From the NCBI GenBank assembly GCA_963573385.1, contig CAUYLG010075687.1, forward strand, positions 1-64,000: a stretch of 64,000 bases of DNA. Reading direction: 5' to 3'. Position numbers and translations under genes: made by a program. A model generated the notes under the pieces. It did no database searches, was not told the DNA's origin, and saw only the letters and a program-made list of their open reading frames with translations. This stretch comes from Cacajao melanocephalus. Its lineage: Eukaryota; Chordata; Mammalia; Primates; Pitheciidae. How positions within the stretch are numbered: the stretch's first letter is position 1; every line of letters begins with the position of its first letter. This document shows, in pieces, positions 28,270-39,851 of this stretch.

Positions 28270-28415
28270 AGATAGGATAAACGGATTGATTAACTGATTG
28301 ATACAAATGTTGCAAAATGTTAACCACAGGTTTATTCAGAAGAAGTTTCTTTAGATGTTGGTGGTATTGTTTCAACCTCTGTATAATAGATTTGAAATTG
28401 TTTTAAAGAAAAATT
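28270..28415 (+). mobile_element. L1M 3' tail
   Basis: Degenerate LINE end, with TGTTGCAAAATGTTAACCAC and then CCTCTGTATAATAGATTTGAAATTG. Same class as the fragment at 8225-8355. Confidence 0.5.
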
Positions 28416-28424
28416 GCATGGGGG

Positions 28425-29090
28425 TGAGGGAAGATGTGGATTACAGAGGCCTGAGACAACCCTCTCCCTGAGGGAATGTGTTCTCTTTCCGGGTCCAAAA
28501 GGGGGCGTAGTTTTAAGGGCAAGAACTTCCCAGTGCCATGCCCCCAGTGAAGAAACAAAAAGTCAATCACTCCAGCGGAAATTCTAAGGAACTCCTTTCA
28601 TTGGCCCGGGGTCTTACAGAAGGTGGGGTTTCCTCCCAGGTTAAAAGTCCCCTTCTTCCACACCCTTTGGACTCCATGTTAGGGTCCCCTTCCATGAACA
28701 CTCCCTTCATGGAAGCCATCTTTCTCTCTCCTGGATTTCCCCTCTGGAGTCCCCTTCCACACTCTCTCATGGAAGCCTCTCTTCCCCTCCTAAACTCCAT
28801 CTCCCTCTATTCCCTTTCACTCAATGCGGAAGCAGCTTTCCTCTGCTGGATTCCATCTTTCTGGATTCTCTCACTCAGTGTGAGAGTTAGCTGTTTCTTT
28901 CTCTCTCCTCTGGTTTTTCTCTCTCTCTCTAAATAAATCACTTTCTACAAACACTTTTGAGTCCAGCATTTACTGCGCACTACGCCGTGGTCCCCTCTCT
29001 CATTCTTGAGAGGGCAGGAGACCAAGAACCTGGAGAAACGTCCTCTCAGTGGAGCTGAGGGCACCCTGAACCCCAATATAACATCGCCAC
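28425..29090 (+). mobile_element. ERV LTR-like element, family unassigned
   Basis: A pyrimidine-rich U3-like block of imperfect repeats around TTCCATGAACACTCC and CTCTCATGGAAGCC is followed by an AATAAA at about 28931. A U5-like segment then ends near ACCCCAATATAACA. The order fits a sense solitary LTR. Exact ends and a target duplication were not found. The 132-codon frame at 28538-28936 arises from the internal repeats and is not a supported gene. Confidence 0.5.
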
Positions 29091-29496
<406 letters not shown>

Positions 29497-29500
29497 GACT

Positions 29501-30265
29501 GTATTAATTATCTATTGCCACATGCAAACCGCACCAAAGCTTACTGGTGGCTTAAAACAACCAGTATTTCATTTGCTCACAAATCTATGGGTCAATATTT
29601 TGAGTAGGACTCAGCAGAGCCGTGGCTCCACTAGGACTGGTGGATTCAAGACTGCCTAACACAGACCTGTGGCACCCACGCAGCTTCTCTCTCCAGAACA
29701 GCCTGGACCTCTTTACATAATAGATGGGTCCCTTCTATGGGAACAGATGCTACAAGACCTGGGTGTGGAAGTTGAGAATATCACTTCCATCACTTTGCAT
29801 TATTCAAACCAAGTTACAAACTAGCCCAGATTCAATTCAAGGAGGATAGAGAAAGAGACCATTCCTTTTTTTTTTTTTTTTTTTTTTTGAAACACAGTCT
29901 TGCTCTGTCGTCCAGGTTGATGTGCATAGCTCACTGCAACCTCCACCTCCCAGGTTCAAGCGATTCTCCTGCCTCAGCCTCCTGAGCAGCTGGGATGCAT
30001 ACCACCATGCCTGGCTAATTTTTTGTATTTTTAGTAGAGACAGAGTTTCACCATGTTGGCCAGGCTGGTTTGAACTCCTGACCTCAAGCAATCCACCTGC
30101 CTCAGCCTCCCAAAGTACTGGGATGACATGAACCACTGCACACTCTCAGCCAAGAGATCATTTCTTGATGGAAAGAGCAACAATATCATGTTACAAAGGG
30201 GTGTGGATGCAGGGAGGCATTGATTCACTGGGAGCTGTTATGCTGATGATCTGCTACAGACACCG
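29501..30265 (-). mobile_element. MLT1-type LTR split by an Alu
   Basis: Antisense MaLR LTR starting GTATTAATTATCTATTGCC and running through TGGTGGCTTAAAACAACCAG near 29550. After the Alu, the segment around 30180-30265 is consistent with its other end. Confidence 0.7.
29868..30151 (-). mobile_element. Alu inside an MLT1 LTR
   Basis: Antisense Alu with a 22-base T head. AAGAGACCATTCCTT (29853-29867) and AAGAGATCATTTCTT (30152-30166) form a 15-base duplication with two mismatches. A small deletion removes part of the left arm near 29918. Confidence 0.95.
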
Positions 30266-30759
30266 ATAAAATTAGACCACCAAAGCCCCACCTTAAATAA
30301 CACAAGCTTTTGTTATTTCATAATTATCTTGTCCATATGTAAATGGTTCTTCTAAAACTACTTGAAAAAAATTCATTTTCTTAATTTTATAGTTTCGCCA
30401 TTTTCAGATGCTATTCATTTGCTCAGTAGACCATAAGCATTACAGAAAGTTCAGTCTCTCCCACCAATTCCCAGTCTCTGAGACCCAAATTTAGATCCCA
30501 GCAGTTCTCTAAACTGAGGGACAATAGAAGAGGTTTTAGAAGAGTCTCAGAAAGTTCTCACCAACCTCACAGACAAATAGAGAGCAAAGACAGGTGCCCT
30601 TCCATCCTCATTCCTGCCCTCTGGGTGATGACAAACTCTCCCCTTCAGCAATTTCGCAAAGGTTCATTAGCTGCTCACCATGTCAACAGAGGTGGCCAGG
30701 TCTTTCACTTGGGATCTGGAATGGGAAGATGAGTGTTGGGTCAGGAAACCTCAAAGGAA
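30266..30759. other. unassigned sequence
   Basis: No gene or confident repeat. Confidence 0.4.
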
Positions 30760-30788
30760 ATGAGAGAGAGAGAGAGAGAGAGAGAGGA
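30760..30788. repeat. GA microsatellite
   Basis: About fourteen GA units. Confidence 0.95.
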
Positions 30789-31084
30789 TAAACCCATTGC
30801 CCCAGCTCTTGCCCCCATAACCACAGCTTTTGAAGTAGGGGCATCCGCATTCACATAATTTTTATTGTGTGCATTTGTGAGATTTACTAAAGCTATAGAT
30901 ACACATACATACATGTCCTTGTCCAGAATGGCTCTTAACACAAGGTCCTCACTATGAAAAAATTCCACTCGTGTCAGCCTTCAAATTCAAAAAGCAGTAG
31001 GTGATGCTACTCCTAACAAATTATTAAGTGCCTCTTGTTAATCTAGGCTCTATTCACATAAACTACCTTGGAGTGGTGCCCCCT
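30789..31084. other. unassigned spacer
   Basis: No recognised feature. Confidence 0.4.
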
Positions 31085-31190
31085 GGAGTTGTGTAATGTG
31101 GCAGTCCTGAGTGTCAGCGCTAGATTTTACACCCAAGTTCATCTGCCTCTAAAGCCTGAGCTACTTCCACTACGCTAAGCAGGGATGAAA
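31085..31190 (-). mobile_element. MIR fragment
   Basis: Antisense MIR end, with TTCATCTGCCTCTAAAGCCT followed by CTTCCACTACGCTAAGCAG. Confidence 0.6.
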
Positions 31191-31319
31191 CCAAAAAGGT
31201 ATGAATCTCCAATGACAGAAACTGAAGAACCAATTAGCTGAGTCAGGAGGCATGTGACTTTCTGAAGGGCTCCTGAAATCACCCACAGAGGAGGAGCAAG
31301 GCAGTGAAAATTGCATTAG

Positions 31320-31445
31320 AGTTCCTTAGGCACTAATTGTGCCTGTTCTATCATGAATAAGTTGTGTGGCCTTGAGCAAGTCACTTCACTTCTCTGGGCC
31401 TCCATGTCCTCAACTGTCATGGGAAGAGTTTCTATCATAGCTGAC
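31320..31445 (+). mobile_element. MIR fragment
   Basis: Well-kept sense MIR core, with GTGTGGCCTTGAGCAAGTCA followed by CTTCTCTGGGCCTCCATGTC. Confidence 0.75.
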
Positions 31446-31640
31446 AACTCTTAAGACTAAGAGTATTTATATGTGATCACACATGTTTATATGAAGAACA
31501 GTCCATCAAGTGTATGCACACTTTAAGGAAAGACATGTATGATGAAAATATCACCATCAATTTAAATGCACTTTATTAGAAGTAGTAGTAGGTTTTTTGT
31601 GGGTTTTTTTTTTTAGATTAAAAACACACATACACACACA

Positions 31641-31846
31641 GCAAGACTTTGTCTACAAAAATAAAAAAATTAGCAAGGCATGGTGACTTGTGCCTGTAGT
31701 CCCAGCTACTCAGGAGGCTGAGTGGAAGGATCACTTGAGCCCAGGAGTCCACAGCTGTAGTGAGCTATAATCATGCCACTAAACTCCAGCCCAGGCGACT
31801 GAGCATGATCCTGACTCTTTAAAAATAAATAAATAAATAAATAAAA
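31641..31846 (+). mobile_element. 5'-truncated Alu with AAAT tail
   Basis: Only the end of the left arm and the whole right arm remain. The tail is a run of AAAT units (31821-31846). Confidence 0.9.
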
Positions 31847-32444
31847 CTTCACTTACGTTATCTGAACTATGAGGTGTTTCTGCCATTTTTGTTGACTCTT
31901 TTCTACCTCAATTATAGTTACTAGAAGGAATTATAGGAACTAAATGTCAATCAGTAGTTTTATTATACAATAGTACAAATTATTGCATCTCTAACACCAT
32001 TTATAAATATCAATATCTAAGCAGCAAGATATGTATCTTACACCATCTATAGATGAGTGTAGAGTGTGTGTGTATGTACTTGAATGGCCTTTTCATGAAC
32101 TTTCCAAATTTGATCATCGATTAAGATGTCCAGAGATAATCAGTTTAGGTAAAATCAAATGTTAACATCAGTCATAATCAAGAGTGACCATATACTAAAA
32201 TGATAACATGATATGGAAAATGTTTTGTGAATTGTACAATAATATATATGCCCCAGTACTATTATGAAATTTAGGTAAGTGCTATATGGCTCCAATGTTT
32301 AGCTGATGGGTATATCTTTGAAATGTTAAAATTCCAGATGAAAGACAATCGAATAGAAGACAAAATAATCTCTAAAAATAACTTAGAGATGATCTGAAAG
32401 TGTGATGAATTTTCTAATAAGTAATAATGGATGCTGGCTTTTAT
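31847..32444. other. unassigned AT-rich sequence
   Basis: No gene and no confident repeat. Confidence 0.4.
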
Positions 32445-33110
32445 CGAATAACAATGAGGTCCCAAGCACAGACCTAAAAGCTTTATTCATCATATACTTT
32501 TAATTTTCACAACTGGTTTTGCCACCTCAACTTTCCCACTACTTGGCACATACAGAAACTGATTAAGTTTGTCCCACTGCTAAAGGCCAAGGGGATTCTC
32601 AGAACTATTTTTTTTTTTTTTTGAGACAGAGTCTTGCTTTGTCACCTAGGCTGGAGTGTAATGGCAAGATCTTGGCTCAGTGCAACCTCCGCATTGTTCA
32701 AACGATTCTCCTGCATCAGCCTCTCGAGTTGCTGGAATTACAGGCACCTGCCACCACACCTGGCTAATTTTTTTGTATTTTTAGTAGGGACAGGGTTTCA
32801 CCATGTTGGCCAGGTTAGTCTTGAACTCCTAACCTCAAGTGATCTACCCACTTCAGCCTCCCAAAGTGCTGGCATTACAGGCGTGAGCCACCACACCTGG
32901 CCAACATCTCAGAACATCTGTCTGAGAGGCAGACAAATCAGGGAGGCTTTACCTAGGAAACACATGATCTCCCCATTTTAGAGATGAAGACACTGAGCCT
33001 TGAAGCATTAACCAACTTAGCCAAGGTCCCAGAGCAGGTAAGACCTGAAGCCACAAAACCCCTAAAGCTAGCTTTTAATCACTATACTCTAGTGGCTGGC
33101 TGTAAGGGAA
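32445..33110 (-). mobile_element. MIR pieces around an Alu
   Basis: Positions 32960-33110 are clearly antisense MIR: CCCCATTTTAGAGATGAAGA, then CCAAGGTCCCAGAGCAGGTA, then TTAATCACTATACTC. Positions 32445-32530 may be the same element's other end. Confidence 0.6.
32608..32902 (-). mobile_element. Alu (S-type, antisense)
   Basis: A complete antisense Alu. TCTCAGAAC on the left (32597-32605) recurs on the right (32907-32915), a probable target duplication. Confidence 0.95.
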
Positions 33111-34800
33111 AGTTTATCAAAAATCTTGCTGTTAATACATAAAAAACTCAAGGAACAACAACTCTTAAAATATCCAGACTTCCTTAAAATAGCCTCTTGA
33201 GAAAGCAAACACATTTATGTTGTTTTCAATCGCTGAACTTGGAAAACAACGCTGGTGCCATTATTTCTGCTCAGGAATCAGGCAGTTTTAAGCCTTGAGA
33301 TTTGCTGAAATAGCTTATGGGGTCCTTTGCTGCCTGATTTTTCCCAAACCATTCCTTGTTCTTATTAGTAAAATATTAACAGCTCTGCCCTGTATAAAGC
33401 TAACAACAGAAAGATATTACATAACTGATATATTCTGCAAAAATAATATTCACGCAAATACTTTTACAAAATTGTAATTGAATTGGGGAGGTGCAACTGA
33501 ATAGGTACTCTTTATTCAAACGTTTCCTTGCAGTTCATCAGATAATAAAGAACACACACCAAAAGAATCACAGAAATAGAATGTACCCTCGAGTTACATC
33601 ACAAGGAGAAAAAAAAATCTCTCTGGATAAGAAATTCAGGTTTATTTTATCTTAAATCAGACCAAAGGGATTTAGGTTGCTTTTTTAATCTACTTGCGCA
33701 TAACGATCTCTCAGATTAATCATACTGTTTAATAGAATATTATTATTAATTAGACATGTCAGCGCTTCAGGCAGAAAATTATTGGGAAGTAAAAAGGTCT
33801 ATATTCCAAAGGCTCGTAAGAGAAAGACTTCCATTTCTATCACTGCTCATCTCTTTCAGTTCCAATTCTCAGTGGAAATTCCTCAATGAATTCAGTCTTT
33901 GTAACAATAACATTTAGAAGTGTTTCCCATTTAAAAGATAGCTGAACTAGAGTTTGCCTTGTAAGATATTTTCTATGTTATTGGTAAAGCAATTACATTT
34001 TTTAGGGGACGTAGTTTTAGAGGAAAGTCCTTCAGTGTTGCCCAGATTTTCATCATCTCTCATTAGGAGGTCTTAGACAAGACTGAGGCACAGAGGAGAA
34101 CGAATGAATCATCAGTTTTATCCCACGGGCTGGCGTCCTCTAAAATGTTCTCATTTCCATCCAGTAGGCTCTTAAAGGTCACTGCTCCTTCCTCCTCATC
34201 CCGATAAGCCCCATGTAGTACACCTGTGCCACTCTAGCCACATGGAAAAATGGTACTGTTCCCCCAGTAGGCCAGGATTCCATGGGGCTCTCTTGGGCAC
34301 TCACCAACATTTCTTTTGATCCCACCCTGTGCTGCAGTCAAGACACTTCTAAAATCATCTTGCTTTCCAGGGCTCCAACATAAGAACAAGGGCACAGGTA
34401 TCCTTTTGTCCCCATTCCTCAAACTTATAATTTGGTCATACTGTCCATCAACCTTCATCCTCCATCCTCTCTTCCGTCTTCAACCTTCTCAGTGTAAACA
34501 TTCAAGGAAATGACTGAGCCTCTTTAACAGTAAAAAGTAAAGACTAGCAGAGCCAAACTCCCTCAACTTCTGGCATGCCTGCCAGTGAGTTTTCCCAGCT
34601 GTAAAAAGCTCATCTCTTCTGTATCTCATCTCCACCCTCCTTTTCAGAACCCTTCCTCCACCCGCCTTCTTCTCCCTCTGTATTTTCCTCCTGTCCCTTA
34701 ACTCTCTCCCCGCAGCTTATTCAATAAATATGTGGTCGTCATCATAATACACAGCATCAACAATCATAAGAACTGCCACAAAACACTCCCTTGATACTCA
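33111..34800. other. repeat-free AT-rich island
   Basis: About 1.7 kb with no recognised repeat and no credible coding frame. It contains TAAT-type motifs (for example near 33716 and 33747). Could be conserved non-coding DNA, which the sequence alone cannot prove. Confidence 0.45.
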
Positions 34801-34926
34801 TATTTTTTTGAGAAGGGGGCCTTGCTACATAGCCCAGGCTGGTCATGAACTCCTGGGTTCAAGTGACTCTCCTACCTCAAACTCCCAAGTAGCGGGGAAT
34901 TACAGACACGCACCACCACGCCTGCC
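34801..34926 (-). mobile_element. free Alu monomer (FLAM/FRAM-like)
   Basis: About 125 bases of antisense Alu arm with its own T head and a normal start, and no second arm. It fits a fossil Alu monomer, or a truncated Alu. Confidence 0.75.
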
Positions 34927-35226
34927 CTCCCTTGACCAGTTTAACTTTTACCGTCCCTCCACAGTTAAGCTTCTTTGAAAAACAGTGAGGCAAAGAATTT
35001 CCAGACAATGGTCATGGGTATAGTCCCTGGGATGGGAAACAACACAACTCTTCAAAAAACATAAAGGTTTGGGTGAGCAAAAAAGTAATGAGCAGCTGGC
35101 AAAGAGTAGACCACACTGGTCGTATGAGCCATGGAGGATTTCAACCCACTTCGTGGATTTGAAGATCAAATAAGTGTATGTATATAAGTGCTTTGTGCTG
35201 GTAACAAAAGAAAATATTATTATTTT
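34927..35226. other. unassigned spacer
   Basis: No recognised gene or repeat. Confidence 0.4.
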
Positions 35227-35242
35227 AAAATATATGACCTTT

Positions 35243-35545
35243 GGCCAGGCGTGGTGGGTCACGCCTTAATCCCAGAATTTTGGGAAGCTAAGGTGGGCAG
35301 ATCACTTGAGGTCAGGAGTTCAAGACCAGCCTGGCCAACCTGATGAAACCCCATCTCTACTAAAAATACAAAATATTAACTGGGGTTGGTGGTGGGAGCC
35401 TGTCATCCCAGCTACTCAGGAGGCTGAGACATGAAATCGCTTGAACCCAGGAGGCAGAAGTTGCAGTGAGACGAGATCATGCCACTGCACTCCAGCCTGG
35501 GCAACAGAGCGAGACTCCGTCTGAAAAATAAAACAAAATAAAATA
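35243..35545 (+). mobile_element. Alu whose A-tail hosts the PPIA copy
   Basis: Full-length sense Alu with an interrupted A-rich tail (35524-35545). Its left target duplicate is AAAATATATGACCTT at 35227-35241. The matching right copy AAAATATGACCTTA is not next to the tail but at 36281-36294, beyond the PPIA pseudogene. The pseudogene therefore inserted into this tail. Confidence 0.95.
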
Positions 35546-36267
35546 GGCAGACGCTGCCACTGCCGGGAATCCCATACTATCAGCCATGGTCAACCCTACT
35601 GTATTCTTCGGCACTGCTGTTGACGGTGAGCCCTTGTGCTGTGTCTCCTTCAAGCTGTTTGCAGACAAGTTTCCAAAGACAGCAAAAAACTTTCATGCTC
35701 TGAGCACTGGAGAGAAAGGATTTGGTTTTAAGTGTTCCTACTTTCACAGAATTATTCCAGGATTTATGTGTCAGGGTGGTAGCTTCACCTGCCATGCATG
35801 GCAAGTCCATCTACAGGGAGAAATCTGATGATGAGAACTTCATCCTAAAGATACAGGTCCTGGCATCTTGTCCATGGCAAATGCTGGACCCAAGACAAAC
35901 AGTTCCCAGTTTTTCATCTGCACCGCCAAGGCTGAGCGGTTGGACGGCAAGCATGTGGTCTTCGGCACAGTGAGAGAAGGCACGAGTACTGTGGAGGCCA
36001 TGGAGCGCTTTGGGTCCAGAAATGGTGAGACCAGCAAGAAGATCTCCATTGCTGACTGTGGACAACTTGAATAAGTTTGACTTCTGTTTTATCTTCAGCA
36101 CCAGACCATTCCTTCCGTAGCTAAGGAGACCACCCTCCCCCGCATTTGCTCACAGTATCCTAGAATCTGTGCTCTCATTGCAGTTCCCTTTGGGTTCCAC
36201 GTTTTCCTTGCTCCCTTCCATGCCTAGCTGGATTGCAGAGTTTATGATTATAAAATAAAAACTAAAT
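35546..36267 (+). pseudogene. PPIA: PPIA (cyclophilin A) processed pseudogene
   Basis: An intronless copy of the mRNA for cyclophilin A, the cytosolic peptidyl-prolyl isomerase that binds cyclosporin. It has a short 5' UTR, an ATG at 35586, a frame ending with TAA at 36072-36074, about 190 bases of 3' UTR with an AATAAA signal near 36254, and no introns. The translation opens MVNPTVFFG and keeps [13 protein letters not shown], including catalytic Arg55. An 8-base deletion near 35793-35800 and a 1-base deletion near 35850 put the stretch between them out of frame, and a TGA at 35826-35828 lies there. The two deletions total nine bases, so the frame resumes and ends normally, three codons shorter than the parent's 165 residues. 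Trp121, which contacts cyclosporin, is changed to Arg. AACAAAATAAAATA flanks it at 35532-35545 and 36268-36281. It is not expected to make a functional protein; which numbered PPIA pseudogene it is cannot be told from the sequence. Confidence 0.97.
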
Positions 36268-36294
36268 AACAAAATAAAATAAAATATGACCTTA

Positions 36295-37577
36295 TCTCTC
36301 TTCTAACTTCATTAGGGCAGCCTCCAAGGCTGCAGAAGTAAGAAAAATCTCTCAGCTACTTGTCTTGAAGTCTAATTAATGATGCAGGATACAGATGAAA
36401 TCTCTCATCTCTCCATACAAGGCTCACTTGGAAGTGTCTGGAAACAGTAATAGATACACACTCAACATGCACTACACATAAATAGGCAAAAATAATAAAA
36501 AAGAAAACCTGCTCTGAAACACCTATTCTGGCAGATGGAGGCTGGGTGTGGTGGAGTGAGAAACTGGGCTAGAATTTGTCAATTAATGATGACTCAGTCT
36601 CGTAGGGCAATTAATACAAAAGTAATCCTGGACTGGGGAGAAAATGCTAAAAACAACACCATTGGGAGAACTGATGACATTTGAATATGCACTGTAGATT
36701 ACGCAGAAGTAATGTATCAGTGTTCGGCTTCATGAATTTGATATGATTATGAAAGAGAATGTCCTTGTTCTCAAAAAATATACACAGAAAGACGAAGGGG
36801 AAAAAGAGGCATTATTTATGTAATCCACTCTCAAATGTTTCAAATATTAGTAATATGTATACATATAAAGACAGAGACTAATGTGTCTGTGGAAAATTGG
36901 CATATCTAAGCAAAGGGCATAGGAGAGTTCTTTGTACTATTTTTGCAACATTTATGTTCAAAGGCTAGACCCTGAGCTGTCCTCCAGGCCCTCGGTGCCC
37001 CTGTTGCCTCCGGAGAGATGCCTCTTTCTCTCTTGGCCACCTGCTGAAGTCCTCACCTGGTGGAACTTGTGATCTGTTCTCCTGGGACTGATGGAGTACT
37101 TGGGAGTCCCCATATTTGGAGACTTGGCCCCATCTCAACCCTGGCTTCTCGTGTCTGGATCATACAAAAGGGGCTCTGAGAAACAGAAGTCCCTCTTCTC
37201 TCTCTACAAAGTTTGGCTCTCAAAACTACTATCTCACTGTGACTTCCAAAAGCCTCATTTGGTAGCCAAAACTTAGCAGTGACTTGCTTGTCAGGGTCTT
37301 TCACCTTTCCCCCGATGCCAAAAACTGTGCTTCAGTGAGGGATAGGGCCCAGGATATCTACAGGATATCTATCTTGGTTTACAGGAATAAAATAACACAG
37401 CCAGTTAATGTTTCATAAAGGTAGCTCTTGCATAGATTTCCATCTAGACAATTTAATTAGTCCCAACCTGTATTTTATACTTCTCCACTTTATTTTCTAC
37501 TTCTCTAGGTGACAGAATCACTGTTAACATTCTGAGAGTAAAAGCGCTCAAGATTTTGATAGTCATCAGGTATGATC
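36295..37577. other. unassigned sequence
   Basis: No gene or confident repeat. Short opposing open frames near 37053-37304 have no homology. Confidence 0.45.
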
Positions 37578-37593
37578 AAAAATGGCTATACTT

Positions 37594-37881
37594 GGCCAGG
37601 CACAGTGGCTCATGCTTATAATCACAGCACTTCAGGAGGCTGAGGCGAGTGGATCATTTGAGGTTGGGAGTTCGAGACCAGCCTGTCCAACACGGTGAAA
37701 CCCCATCTCTAATAAAAATACAAAAATTACTCGAGCATGTTGGTGGGCACCCATAATCCCAGCTTCTAGGAGGCTGAGGCAGGAGAGTCACTTGAACCCT
37801 GGAGATGAAGGTTGCAGTGAGCCAAGAAAATCTCCAGCCTGGGCAACAGAGTGAGACTCCGTCTCAACCCCCTCCCCCACC
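37594..37881 (+). mobile_element. Alu with C-rich 3' end
   Basis: Sense Alu with normal arms except a small deletion near 37828. After GTCTCAA it runs into CCCCCTCCCCCACC instead of poly-A. AAAATGGCTATACT (about 37580-37593) and AAAATGTCTACACT (37882-37895) form the target duplication, so the C-rich end belongs to the insertion. Confidence 0.93.
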
Positions 37882-37895
37882 AAAATGTCTACACT

Positions 37896-38501
37896 GAATA
37901 TAAAATTCCAGTTTTAGCAGAAGAAAGGAGTATGTTTTAGACATGCAGATTTTTACTACTCTGATAAACTACATGATATGGTGATTCCTATATAAAGTTT
38001 TCCTTTAAAAAATTCTACCTTGCATGTATGTATTACTCACTTTCACAATAACTAAAATGTATAAGCCACAGCTATTGCGCCAAAGCAAAGCATAGAACTG
38101 TAACGTGAGTCTGTGGACCTGACCCTCCCTGATCTTCCACTCCCAATAATAGAATCAGGATTCAAATATTAGTTTCTTGCAAAAACTAAATGATCATGAC
38201 AGTCCTTGATGTGTATGGAAATTGTCTAGTGTTCAACAATTATAAATAACCTAGGAAGAATGTGAGGTGACAAAATTATTTAAAAGGAACATAAAGAAGT
38301 TAAGCTTCCCCAAGGAAGCATCCAGCCCTCCACAGTGAGAGCAGATCTGGGAGGCTTCATTTGTTAGAGTCCTGGTTAGCTATAAAGTCACAACAGGTCC
38401 CTGGACACTGAGAGAAGGCTGGAGCAGGAAGACAACTTCTCTGCAACATGCGTGGGTCTTCACCTCTCTAGCCCCTCTTCTGATGACCACATAAAGACCA
38501 G
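37896..38501. other. unassigned sequence
   Basis: No gene or recognised repeat. Confidence 0.4.
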
Positions 38502-38543
38502 GAGATAGATATAGATATAGATATAGATATAGATATATATCTA
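38502..38543. repeat. GATATA hexamer microsatellite
   Basis: About six copies of a six-base unit, fading into TA-rich sequence. Confidence 0.92.
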
Positions 38544-39814
38544 GACATATTTTTTAAGTGTCCTTTTAGGCTTATGAATCCCAGATGCAAAGAGAAAACT
38601 AAGAAGAATTTAAAACTTTGTTATTTTGGAGTAATAAATGCTGGTGTCTTTAATATTCTTGAAACACTCTTTGAAAAAAGAAAAGATGACTTTGCTTGAC
38701 TCGTGTTAGGTGTGCTACTAATGTTTTTAAATAAGCATTTATCTTTTAAGCACTATAGATGCTTCTAAAAAAATGGACTTACTAAAGATATAGAAGAACT
38801 TTGTACTTTTAGGTTAACTTGAAATATTCCATGGCCTCTCTTTTTGTGTCCTACTCATATGTATAATTTTATGTAAGTTTATTGAATATTTTTCTTATGA
38901 AATAACATAAGGTCTGAAAAATCTTACATAGCAAATAAAAATTCTCTTCCTCTAAAACCAGTGTCCCCCCAAAAAGCAGTCCAATATTCTCCAAATGATC
39001 ATTTTTTTCATAAAGAATAAATTGTAGAAGTTTTTACTGACAAATTTTTATTGTATTTTTGAATGACTCAGAATAAAGAGTTACAATGAAATTTTCTTGG
39101 AGCTTTAACATTGTAATTTATGGTGACTTCAAAAATATACCTATGTATATTAAGTCTGCATTTTACAGAATTATGTATTTTAAATTATACACAAAATAGA
39201 CACATGTGCATACCCTAAGATTATTAAACTTTACAAATCTACTCATATGTATTTTCTTTTTTTTTTTTCTTTTATAAAATTTCCTGGTTTCGTATTCGTA
39301 CTATACCTGATCATAAGGTAACCTAAAACACATTTACTTTAATAACTTTTACACATTCATAAATATTTTTAAACCTCATAAATGTTTAACGTTAGTATAG
39401 TATATCAAAGTACCATTCTTTTCTCTGTAAATAAATCATTTCTAATCTAAAGACTTGGAAGGAGGGGGAGGGATGTCAAATGACACAAATCCTTCTGGCC
39501 AGGGAATCAAAAGGCATTCCCAGACATTAACTTTTCTTTCCAAATATGAAAAACATATTAAATATATATCTTGTAATAAGACGTTTTCCTCATGTTTCCT
39601 TTGAGTAAAGTCTGTTTAGTGCATTCCTCTTCCCATTGTGCTATGAAATTCTTGCTCGACTTTGTCATTTTTCCCTCTGCCTGCTGGAAGAAAGCCAAAC
39701 TCACTGTGATATCATTCACTCAACCAAGACTAACCACATTAGGTACAGGCAAAAATGAGTTATAATGCAAAAGAAAAATGAAAAAAATATATAAATTATA
39801 CATAGATAAGTACA
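38544..39814. other. very AT-rich unique-looking sequence
   Basis: About 1.3 kb without recognised repeats or coding frames. Several AATAAA hexamers occur, as expected by chance at this composition. Confidence 0.45.

Positions 39815-39850
<36 letters not shown>
39815..39850. repeat. CA microsatellite
   Basis: About eighteen CA units without interruption. Confidence 0.96.

Positions 39851-39851
<1 letters not shown>

Noticed and set aside
28538..28936. 132-codon open frame on the plus strand
   Set aside because: It lies in an LTR-like element with internal repeats, has no known domain, and reads as low-complexity Ser/Leu/Pro sequence.
35586..35828. Open start of a functional cyclophilin gene
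   Set aside because: Intronless, flanked by a target duplication, and broken by two deletions and a stop.
38544..39814. AATAAA hexamers as a 3' UTR
   Set aside because: The density fits chance in very AT-rich DNA and there is no upstream coding exon.
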